A stretch of DNA of 64,000 nucleotides. Source: Tremella fuciformis. Lineage: Eukaryota > Basidiomycota > Tremellomycetes > Tremellales > Tremellaceae. This document shows positions 9,924 through 19,682 of this stretch, piece after piece (position 1 is the first letter of the stretch; each line of letters starts with the position of its first letter). The stretch lies in NCBI GenBank assembly GCA_032768795.1, contig CP136490.1, positions 4,836,001-4,900,000 of the forward strand, in the 5' to 3' direction. Below the pieces are notes generated by a model. That model was not told the origin of the DNA, ran no database searches, and saw only the letters and a program-made list of their open reading frames with translations. Made by a program: the position numbers and the translations under genes.

Positions 9924-12135
9924 ATGAGCAGCGACGAGGATAAAGAGGTCTTGGACATGCGCCCGAGACCCACCATCCGGTCTCCAAAGTCTTCTGGCAG
10001 ACGGAAAGCCAGTATGGACAAGGTGCACCGATGGTTGAGCGATGGTCGGTGCTTCTCCGGGTTCGAAGTGATCGGCTGATTCCAGTAGAGAAGGTGGTGG
10101 AAGAGCCCCTCATACCGCGACATGTGACGGTCGACTCCCTGCCCCCAAAGGCGTCGCAAGAGAAGAGAGAAGCGACGCCCCTTGCATCAGACGACAATAC
10201 AGCTGCCACTGCGGACACTGCCAAAGCGTCCGCGCGGAGCCCTGCGCGCTGGTCAGTCTTGCTCGGAGCGATAGCTCTTATCGTCCTGTTCGCGCTGGCC
10301 CAAGGATGGCCTGCTGCCCATTCGCGTGGCCTAACTCTGGCGACTCGCGTCAAGCGCTCTTGGCTCGCGTCCGAGCAGGATCTGTCTACCTGGATCCGCT
10401 CCGAGCGCAAGTTTGCAACCAAGATGATGCTAAGGAACATCGGTCCCATCGCCGGCGCCAAGGAGGGATTGGTTATCGCGTCCCCAAGCTGGGGGCAATA
10501 TGAAGATGAGCCGGACTACTATGTGTGTCAACTCGTCTGCTCTGCTGTTCTCGCTGACGCAGCTCAGTACACCTGGACTCGGGATAGCGCCCTGACGTAC
10601 ACGACGCTCCTTGCGGATTTCCTGCCCGATCGCTATCTCCGCCCTTGGAACGGGAACTCTTCGACCGAGTTCAACGGCGAGGACGAGGGCAACGTCCTCC
10701 TAGAACCTCTCCTGAGGGAGTATATCCGCAGTCAGGCGGACCTACAAGTGGTGGACAATCCCTCGGGAAATCTCTGGACGGGCGGATTGAATGAGCCCAA
10801 GTTCCAAGTGGATGGCAGTGCGTTCGAAGGTCCGTGGGGGCGCCCTCAGCGGTGAGTCGAGTCTCGAGCGTGGCTCAGCTGTGTAGCTGAGCAACAGCGA
10901 CGGTCCGGCGCTTCGAGCACTAGCCATAATACCCTACGCCAATTACCTCCTCGACCGCGCCTGGCCCGCCGACCTCGACTACGTGGCCAAGGAGCTGTGG
11001 CATGGACATCAGCTGCGCGAGATGGGCAGTGTGATCAAGAACGACTTGGAAGAGATCGGAGGGACGTGGTGGCAGACGGGTTTCGACCTCTGGGAGGAGG
11101 TGTAAGTTGCCCTGTCCGCCTACAGCAGGGCTGACATGTTCTCAGTGACGGTCATCATCTCTTCACTCTGCTCGCGGCGTACAGAGCACTGCAAGCGGGA
11201 TCAAGTCTAGCGATACGCGTCAATGACACCGGCGCTGCTGTCTTCTACTCCGCCCAGGCCGTTCTGCTGCGCGATAGTCTCGGAGAGTTTTACGACCAGA
11301 CGTCAGGCTACTGGAATGCCAACCTGCCCCCAAACAGCTTGCAGCTTCCTTCGAACGTGTCAGTCACTTCGCCTGAGACCCAGCGTGACGAGACACCCGT
11401 GCATCCCAAACGAAGAGACCGGACCGGCCTCGACTGTGCCTTCCTCCTCTCTCTCATCCACTTTGGCGACGATGTTCTGAACGCTACATCCCCAGATGTG
11501 TTGTCGACCCTATGGCACTATGTCAAGTCGTTTGACGGGCTGTACGCCATCAACCGGCAGCCGTGGACCTCCGGCTGGGCTGTGGGCCGGTACGCCGAGG
11601 ACATCTACAACGGGGTAGGGACGAGCGAGGGCAACCCATGGTCTGTCCTCTCTGGCGGAGTCTGGTCCGCAACTGATACAATAGGTTCATATGCACGTAC
11701 TCGTTTGCGCAGGCGCTCTATGCCGTCCAGGACGCGTTCCTCAACGAGGGCGTCATCCACCTGCACAACCTGTCCATTCCCTTATGGGCCGACATACTCG
11801 GTTTACCCGCCGATAATCTGCACGAGTCCACCAGCTGGGTGTCGAAAGGCCAGAACGACAAGCTGTTCGCTAGGGCCATTCGGCGCTTGGGCCAAGTGGG
11901 CGACGCCTTCATGATGGTCGGCAAGACGGCCGCCGTAGATGGGCACATGAGCGAGCAGATCAGCCGGTCAGTCTCCTTTCATGTGTGCGAAACTGCTTCT
12001 GCGGAGTCATGGCTGACCAGAAGACATGATGGGAGTCAGGTCGGCGCGAGGGACTTGACGTGGAGCTATGCGAGCTTCATCGAGGCTGCACGGGCGAGGT
12101 TCGCGGCGCAGAGAGCTGCGAAAGGACCGTTCTAG
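9924..12135 (+). CDS. GH15 glucoamylase-like hydrolase, membrane anchored
   Basis: Glycoside hydrolase family 15; family members release glucose from the non-reducing ends of alpha-glucans. Exons: 9924-10044, 10086-10522, 10568-10851, 10898-11101, 11146-11640, 11685-11966, and 12024-12135 (or 12021-12135); about 644 aa. Family marks: YTWTRDSAL, TWWQTGFDLWEEV with the acid Glu region, DGLYAINRQPWTSGWAVGRY, and near the end HMSEQIS and ARDLTWSYASF. There is no cleavable signal. Instead about 95 polar residues precede one hydrophobic segment (WSVLLGAIALIVLFALAQGW), so it is probably a type II membrane protein with the enzyme outside or in the lumen. The 45-nt intron at 10523-10567 is in frame and stop-free. 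No starch-binding domain was seen. Confidence 0.9.
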
Positions 12136-12327
12136 ATACGCATACTTGGACCCGTCATTTCGACTACTTTTACTTTATCTGTTGTTGTACCCCTAGTCAC
12201 GATGCTTACGATCCCACACGAGAACATGCATCATTGCGCCGTGCTCCTAGAGTGTTACAACTGCTCCCTGCTTCTTGCGTGCATGGACTTGCCCATGCCC
12301 ACCCTTACTTGTCCGACGCTGTCTGAC

Positions 12328-13936
12328 CTACAGCTCGATCTCCCATTTGTAGATGAACTTGGCGAGGTACGTGACGCCCTCGAGGATCTCGCTGGCCGTA
12401 GGCCGGATCAGCTTGGGCGGGAGCATGAAGCCGTACTGCCCATAAGCACTCCTTCTTACACGAGTGATCGATACTCACCGTGCCAGTATCCCTCAATTCG
12501 GCCGAGTAAGTCCAGCGAACATCAGTGACGCCGTATACAAAGTCGATGGCGTCTCCTGGAGCGCGGTAGGTCATCGAGCAAGCCTGGCCAGCTTGGTACG
12601 TCTCGCCGCCGGTGGATCGCATGGCCTTTGACACGCCGAGCGCAGCCTCCATGAGGAACTCGGCATCGGGCGGGAAGTCGGAACACGAGTGGGCAAAGGG
12701 GAACATGACTACATATAAGCGAGAACAGGCAGGGGACGGTGAGGAATGCTCACACAGCTGGCCGTACGAGTGCAGATCGACAAATGACCGTACTCGCGAC
12801 CCGCCGCTCAGGCCATCAGCCGAGCCGTTCGCAATGTACGTGGCCATGGCGCCAGTCTCTGGCGCCTGGAACGCCTCGTCGCCCGGAAAGTTCTCCGAGC
12901 ACGGGTTGGCAGATTTGGACGGTCTCCACTTGTACCCCCAATTCGAGTTGAGGTCGACGCCCACGCAGCCCTTCCTTGACCCGACGGTCTGTCTGTTCTT
13001 GCGCCACATGCGCGAGTGGTCGTGCGAGTAGACGTAGCCGTCGGGGTTGATCGTGGGGACAAAGGTGAAGTCGAAGTGATCGAGCAGGTCGTCCGTCAGC
13101 GACGAGGGCGTCTCGGCGTCCAGGGCAAATGAGTGCAAGAGATACAGCGCCGAGGCGGGGCCGACCCACTATTCGTCAGCTCCGTTCGCGAGTTTGACAG
13201 CTGAAACGCCGGACAGACCTCCCGCGCATGCTGGCCTGACTGGATGACCATCTCGACCTTCTCCCCGTACTCCAGCTTCGTTCCCGTCTTGCCCTTCTTC
13301 CCCTTGAGTTCTGCCGGCTCCTTGCGCACGCGGTAGCCCCAGATCGACCTCCCCTGCCAGCTCTTTCCCACTTCAAACCTGTCAACCGACGGGAAACGCC
13401 CCACGAGCCGCTCTCCGAATGCCTCGACCTCGTCGAGAGGATGATATGCGTTGTGGAAAGTACAGTTGAGGAAGTCGAGGTCCCACCCGTCTGGTGAGGA
13501 AGGGCGCTTTTTCGGTTTCGAGAGATCGACCAGGTGTTGTAGGTCGGGTATGTACGGCTGCAATTTTGCACTGTGGGGCAGGAGGGTATCGAGGTGCGCG
13601 AGTTGAGAGGGCGATAGCCGCAGATCAACCTCGGCGGGTGAGGCTCGCCACACGTCCAGATTGAGGTGCTGCGAATCATTAGCTCGCGATCGTCGAGTGG
13701 ACGGGACTGGGGCGGGAACTCACTTCGAATGTGCTACTCAAGCGTCGCTGCACATCTTCGTCGGCGTCGCTCCAGTCTAGTCGCCATACGGAGTGACCGT
13801 CATATCGGCTTTCTGTTGACAAGTATGGGGCTTGCGAGGTCGGCGCTTGCGCTACAGCCTGCGGGCGCTGCGGTGCGGATACGACCGGGTTGGCCAAGAG
13901 GACGAGGGTGATCAGGGCGGCGAGGCGAGACGCCAT
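12328..13936 (-). CDS. Secreted M14 metallocarboxypeptidase
   Basis: Zinc carboxypeptidase of the A/B family. Exons: 13724-13936, 13219-13668, 12754-13168, 12479-12708, 12328-12435 (471 aa, in frame). There is a clear signal peptide (MASRLAALITLVLLANPVVS) and a pro-region of about 150 aa. Zinc ligands are seen as SGQHARE (H218, E221) and LHSYGQL (H354); the general-base Glu is E430 in AELRDTGT. NPDGY and MWRKNRQ are also typical. At the place of Arg145 in carboxypeptidase A (GVDANRNW) this protein has Ser (GVDLNSNW, S296), which should weaken binding of the substrate C-terminal carboxylate. It may be an Ecm14-type relative that kept the catalytic Glu. Likely vacuolar or extracellular. Confidence 0.9.
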
Positions 13937-14198
13937 CGCTCTTGCAGGGGTAAAGATGAATATGCAGTGGATCAAGGCTCTGAGGAACGATGTAGAAGGG
14001 CAAGGGGAAGTGGCCAGATCGCAAAAGGTTTGCAGAGGACCGCGGATGAGAGAAGACACAATGGAAAGAGGAGGATGCCAAGCGAAGCGTCACCTGTCCC
14101 AAAGTGGAAGTGCCTGGTCGCGCGACCACTAATTATCGGGAATTCTTAACATGAACGTGGTGCATGGAATCCGTCTTTTTGACGGTGCGACTGCTGCG

Positions 14199-15477
14199 CT
14201 AGTCTGTGTCCATGTTATCGTCCCCTCCAGAGGGCCCACCTTCGGGACCTCCCCCTCCAGAAGCTCCATCGCCGTTGGCTTCCTCTTGCTCTCTAAGCGC
14301 TCGTAGGGCATCCAAGAAGTGCGTGAGGTTCTCTCCTGACATTGGGGGCATTCCCATATCACGCATCACAGTTTCGGGTAAACCTCCATTTCTGAGAGCG
14401 TTCTCAATACTCGCGGCGGTACTCGTGAACACGGGGTTGGACACGATGGGAAGGATGTCGTCCAGGGTTGGATTGGCTGATCTCATAGACTCAGGAAGAT
14501 CAGCTGTGAGAGACGAGACGAGCTCAGGTCTGCTTGAGAGCACGCGAGATACGTTGCCGGGCGTGATGATATCTGTGAGGCGAGCGTCTAAGTCGTCAAC
14601 GATTACCCTTTGCACGCACGCAAGTCTGAGAGCATGATGATTCAGGACGCTCAGCTCACCTTCTGGGACGTTGCCACTTTGTCTGGCCTCCACGTATTGA
14701 AGCAGCCTGCTAGCGAGATCCTGCATACCGGCCGGTAAATCAGTTGAAGCTGTAGCGCCGACTCCGGCTGTGCTTGCCCCAGCGACAGGAGGCGCGGCAG
14801 GAGGCGCGGCTGCAGCCGTCGTGCTGGCACCACCACCAGTTCCAGGCGCAGCCGCTGATCTGGGAGGCGCCACATAGCCCGGACGATTGACAGGCTGAGG
14901 ACTGGGATGAGTAGCGTTCACAGACAGAGAGCGCTCGGCCGGCGCACCGATGCGAGGGGTCCTCCAAGAGGCGGTTTATATCCGCTCGGGAAGCCTCATA
15001 GGTAGTCTGGTCGGCACGTTGGAGCCAGAACTTGAGGTCAGCCAAGGCCCCCTTGGAGAGAAGATGACCGCACGAAGTACTTTTGGTCGGACGAGCTGAA
15101 TTTGAGGACGTGGGTGCGGCCAGTCGGATCCTGCCATCAGCCTGGAAGGGCATTCGAGGTATTTCAATCTCACCTGGGGAATCGCTTCGAAGGTAGCCTC
15201 GCCAGGAAAGATGATGAGCTCCTGTTGTGTCGGCATCACAGAACAGAAGTGAGCCAGTATGTTGGACTCACGTCATGTCGAGTATTTCCATCGCGCGTCT
15301 TCCACCCTGTCGTCAGCGCCGAATGGACAGATCTGGCCCAGATCACTCACAAAGGTGCATCAAGTCGTCCTCAACGAGCATTTGCAGGAACCCTTTATCA
15401 GGCTGAGGGTCTATCCATTTCTCCTCCGGCGAGCGTCGGACACATCGTCCCGCGGGCACAGACAGCATGGAAGGCAT
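14199..15477 (-). CDS. RPN13: Proteasomal ubiquitin receptor Rpn13/ADRM1
   Basis: Subunit of the 26S proteasome cap that binds ubiquitin through an N-terminal Pru domain and recruits the deubiquitinase Uch37 through a C-terminal DEUBAD domain. Six exons: 15351-15477, 15272-15306, 15174-15221, 15074-15130, 14948-15030, 14199-14901 (350 aa, in frame). Pru signatures: PAGRCVRR, DDLMHLWWK, DELIIFPGEATFEAIPQ and HVLKFSSSDQKYFFWLQRAD, restored only after splicing. A Pro/Ala/Gly linker follows, then the helical DEUBAD (about residues 210-320) and an acidic Gly-rich tail ending DNMDTD. I chose the ATG at 15477 because families start close to the Pru domain; an in-frame ATG at 15564 would add 29 aa. 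Confidence 0.93.
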
Positions 15478-15776
15478 GCTGTCTTTGAGACGTAAAGTGG
15501 ATTCGTGACTGGACAACGATACACCGAATCGACGCGCGGGCGCTTGAGGGATGAGCCTGACCATGTCACACGTGGGGTGGTTCGGTTGTCAGGCTCTCCG
15601 GGCGTGAATGCCGATGAGTCATGCCGATGACTTGAGCATCGGCCTCGGAGTCGTGCCTGTAGAACAGTCGATCTCGAGGCGATTTGGGTATATGACCAGG
15701 TATATTTTCGGGTGACCCGCCTGCGTTTCCCCTTCTCCTCGATACCGCCCCTTGACAGAGAGAATTTGCACCCAGG

Positions 15777-16840
15777 ATGTCTTTCTTCAACATCAGCCCT
15801 TGTTGTCTCAAAGGCACAGTCCTGCCCGGTGAGCCGAGGGGAGTGTACCAGCCTGTGTCCCTTGCGGACAAACGCACGGCCGGGCGGTACTACACGACCC
15901 CTCAGGATGGCATCAAGCACCCCAAGGTCGCCATACTGCTGTACATGGACCTCTTGGGGCTTTCAATCGTGAGTTTGGCGGCCCTTGTAGTGATTAGGCT
16001 GACGGTCGTGCAGCCCAACGGCATGATTATCGCCGATCTGCTGGCCGACAAACTGGGAGTGGCGGTCTATGCTCCTGACTATGTCCGTGCGTCATCTGCC
16101 TCTCCCGTCCCAGTTCATCGATGCTCAGTACAGCCTCTCCCCCCAAGCCAGAGAGCCTGGATATGGTTCTGCCTTCTTTCCCGGGGGAACACGCTGCCAA
16201 AGGCCGCCTGCAGGTCATCCGGGAATGGGCCACTGCAATCCCCCGCATCATGGCTGCGATGTATTTCAATCGTGCTTCTGTGATACTTCCCATCTGCCGC
16301 AACGTGAGTCTCTCTCCTCGCGACCGGCGACCCTCAGAATGAACTCCAAGGCGATTGCCGACCTGAAGTTGGAGGGGTACGATAAGATCGGAGCCATCGG
16401 GTGAGTGGCAGCTCCAGCATGATGCATTCGGCGGAGGCTCACGACAGTTACTGCCGTGGGGGCGGTATGATTATCAATCTCTTGAGCGAAGGGCTCGACC
16501 TCGACTGCGGCGTCATCGCCCACTCCTCGCCGGAAAGCCTGAAGCTCGCTGCCACAATCAAGAAACCCCTGCAGGTCCACTGCGCCGGCGAAGACGGCTT
16601 CTTCACTCCCGCCATTGGCGCACAGTGGCGCGACGCCGTCGCCAAGAACGGCGTCGAGACTCAGCTCAGTGTCTGGCCGGGTAAGTCAAACTCGTTTGCG
16701 CGGCACAAGGGATCCTGACAGTAGACACAACGCACGGATACGCCTGCCGGCCCGCCCTCACACACGAGCCGACCAAGAAGGCGTTCCACGAGACACACGA
16801 GCAGGCCGTGGCGTTCTTCACCAAGCACCTGCTTGATTGA
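15777..16840 (+). CDS. Dienelactone-hydrolase-like protein, tandem copy 1
   Basis: Alpha/beta hydrolase of the dienelactone hydrolase family. Exons: 15777-15968, 16014-16086, 16134-16303, 16351-16400, 16448-16680, 16725-16840 (277 aa). The nucleophile elbow GYCRGGG puts Cys at 164. The acidic residue is in the AGEDGFF segment and the His in DTTHGYA, giving a Cys-Asp-His triad. The N-terminus SPCCLKGTVLPGEPRG is shared with the next gene. Exon lengths are 192/73/170/50/233/116, almost identical to copy 2. No signal peptide, so cytosolic. The natural substrate is unknown; fungal relatives act on lactones or esters. The 45-nt intron at 15969-16013 is in frame and stop-free. Confidence 0.9.
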
Positions 16841-17062
16841 CGTGGGGCATCCGACAGGTGTTTCTTGCTCACCTAGACCTTCCGTAGAGGTATGTATGCA
16901 TGTGTCGATCACATGTTCTCCTCGACCAGGGTATTGACTGCGGCGTGGTGCCTGGGCGTCGATCCGAGGTAGTCGCCAGTCCGAACCGGTCCAGTCATTC
17001 CATACCTACTTGCTTCCCATCTCTCTCTATCTTTGCCTCTACTTCACTTCAAAACCGTTGAC

Positions 17063-18152
17063 ATGTCGTCGTTCTTACCTATCAGCCCGTGCTGCCTCAA
17101 GAGCAGTGACCTCCCGGGCGACCCCCGCGGTGTCATGCAGCCCAAAGACATCGAGGCTGGGCGTAACATCGGGCGGTACTACACGGTCCCCACCGACGGT
17201 GTCAAGAATCCCAAGGTCGCCTTGGTACTGTTCACAGATTTCTTCGGCTTCAACATCGTCTGTCCCGCTTCCCCGACCTGGTGCAATCAGCTGAGCGTTG
17301 CAGCCCAATGGCAAAATCCTCGCGGACCTGTACGCTGACAAGCTCGGCGCGGCAGTCTATGTCCCGGATTACCTTCGTGAGCCGTACTGCCGCCTCTCAG
17401 AGCGCAGCACATCGGGACTGCTACGCACTACGCTCAGTGCTGACTTGCAGCCGCCCCACCTCAGCCTGGCCTGCTAGACGCCCTCACTCCCGCTTATCCC
17501 GGAGCCAACGACTCGAAATCATGGTGGTGGACCATCAGCTCCTGGCTGAATGTCCTCCCGCGCGTGCTGCCGCTCATGTGGTCAAATCGCGCTGCACTGC
17601 TCATCCCAAATTGTCGAGCCGTGTGTCTGGCCAAGCATCCCGAGCTGCATAGCTGCTGAGGAGCAGGCTCTCGATGATCTCAAAACAGAAGGGTACGAGA
17701 CGATCGGTGCGATAGGGTGAGTGAAGGCCTTCCTGAGATTCTCGTTCCGACATTATCAGCTTCTGCCGCGGAGGGGGCATGATCATCAACCTCCTTGGAG
17801 CTGGAGCGCCGCTTGACTGCGGTGTCATCTGCCACCCCTCCCCAGAAAGTGCATCGCTGGCTAAGGACATCACCAAGCCCACCCAATGGCATGCGGCCGG
17901 TGAAGATACCTTCTTCACCCCTCGCCTAGCTGGCGAATTTTGCGATGCCATCAAGAGCAACGGCACCGAGGCCGCGCTGACCGTGTGGCCAAGCGAGTGC
18001 TCCTCCCTCTGATTGAGGATTGAGGCTAATTTTCAGAAACTTCTCATGGATACGCTTTCCGCCCCATCATGTCGCACGAGCCGACGAAGGTGGCATTCGA
18101 CGGAACACACGAGAAAGCTGTCGAGTTTCTCCAAAAGCATCTCTTCCCGTAG
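17063..18152 (+). CDS. Dienelactone-hydrolase-like protein, tandem copy 2
   Basis: Paralogue of the upstream gene, 222 bp after its stop. Exons: 17063-17257, 17304-17376, 17451-17620, 17664-17716, 17760-17992, 18037-18152 (279 aa; lengths 195/73/170/53/233/116). Elbow GFCRGGG has Cys at 166; the partner residues lie in AGEDTFFTP and KTSHGYA. All five introns sit at the same places as in copy 1. The last has a GC donor (GCGAGT, 17993-18036) where copy 1 has GTAAGT; a GT donor two bases further breaks the conserved HGYA frame. Intron 1 uses GTCTGT. Two active-looking copies suggest retained or divergent function. Its stop is only 71 bp from that of the convergent PRKRIP1. Confidence 0.9.
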
Positions 18153-18223
18153 TCCTCTCATTCGCAAGCAGTCCGAGGGTAGTCTGTGATTTGACATGTT
18201 TTGGTTGTGCATGTCTGGATGAC

Positions 18224-19034
18224 CTAATCGTCATCAAGCACAACGATCTTCGGCTCCTCTGCTATCGGTGCCGGCGGTACAGCTGTCGCTTGTTGATCGA
18301 CGTCCTGCGTCGGTGCCTGCTCTTCATCGTCCTGTTCGTCCTCTTCATCATCTCCATCGTCTGGCCGTTTGAACACGACCCCGCTACCCCCGCCGGCCAG
18401 CTTCCGAGCGGGGTCGACTCCTGTTCCATTCGCAGTTCCACCATTCTGAGCGCCCTTCCCTCCTTTCTTAGCCGCTTCCTTTCTCTTTTGTCTCTTCGCG
18501 CGGTTCTTGGCCGTTTTCGCATCTGCCGCGGCATCCCGGGCCTCTTGCCGAGCTTTGAAGGCTGCCTGCTCATCGAGCTGTCTTTCAGCTCACGTGCGAC
18601 ACGAACAGCCGAAGAGCTCACTGCTCGCTGCTTCTCTTCGAATATCCTGCTGCGCTCCCACTCTCGCTTCCTGGCGTGCTTGTACACGTGAAACTCGCCA
18701 GAACCCGCACCGGACGAAGAGCCCTGGACGTTCTTCACCAGGTCGACGGGGTCGCGCATGACCTTTTCGCGCGTAGGTTCGGGTAGCGCCACCTCCTGAT
18801 CAGGCTTTGCGAGGAGTTTCTCGACCTGACATCAGCCACACGGCTCCTGAAGAGTCCTGCACACGGATGAAGACTCACATGGTAACGCTGGATGTCGGCT
18901 TCTGTCATCTTTACCCGTGGCTTGTTCGGTTTTGAAGGCCCCGCTTGGTCGTAGCCGGGATCTGGGGAGCGCGAGAGGTTTCGCCGACGCGGCGATGCCG
19001 AGTCATCGCGGACGTAGGGCATTGTGTAGAGCAT
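18224..19034 (-). CDS. PRKRIP1: PRKRIP1-like spliceosomal protein
   Basis: Small, very basic helical protein. In human spliceosome structures PRKRIP1 bridges parts of the catalytic C*-stage complex. Exons: 18879-19034, 18622-18825, 18224-18577 (237 aa). The family hallmark GSSSGAGSGEFHVYKHARKREWER is clear (residues about 90-113), followed by a long Lys/Arg/Ala helix (KNRAKRQKRKEAAKK) and an acidic tail ending in VLDDD. A Ser/Arg/Pro-rich N-terminus precedes MTEADIQRYHVEKLLAKPD. A second in-frame ATG at 19022 is an alternative start. Absent from intron-poor Saccharomyces; its presence fits the dense introns here. Confidence 0.88.
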
Positions 19035-19682
19035 AGATGCTCGTCGACAGCAAGCTTCACCGTTGATGGTCGCGGCGCATGGACGGAATCAAATTTATCT
19101 CGAGTGACGTGTTCGGCGTCTCGGTAGCCGGACCGTGTTTCATGTCCGTGATAGCAGAGCACGGACACTCGAAAATATACTCGAGTATGTGTGTAAACTC
19201 GATACATGTTAGAGAGGTTCCAGAAAGCCCTCGACGTTGACTTCTCACTTTGCTCGCTCCAAAGAAGACAACTGAGACGACAGCACAGCCCGAGACGGCG
19301 GTGTAGCGAGGAGCCGTCCTTTCTCACAGCGACTCCTGCTACCCCGCGTCGGTCCTCATGAAAGGTGAGCCCAAAGCCTGAGAGAGCATATAAAGAAGCG
19401 CGTCCTCATGGCGGCCACCTTTCCCATCTCCTTCTGCCTCTCAATTGTCGCTACTCGCTAGTGGCCCAGGACGAGCTGACGAATATGAACAGGCTCCAAG
19501 CGCCCGCTCAGCCTTCGCTTCCCATCCCTTCGTACTTCTCTTTCCCCTTCTCGCTCGCCGTCAGCCTCCCCGTGACAGAGCTCCCAAGCTCGGTCTCTCC
19601 ACGAGGTGCTCCGGGATCTCGCACTTCTTTTGCTTCTATCCAGGTCATACATTCTCCCACCTTTCCAGAACCCCAGGCTGCC
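19035..19682. other. Intergenic, pyrimidine-rich toward the right gene
   Basis: Divergent region. The 19,500-19,680 stretch is C/T-rich on the + strand and stays open in the frame of the next gene, but its translation looks like random leader, so I treat it as 5' leader/promoter. No repeat or RNA gene was found. Confidence 0.45.
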
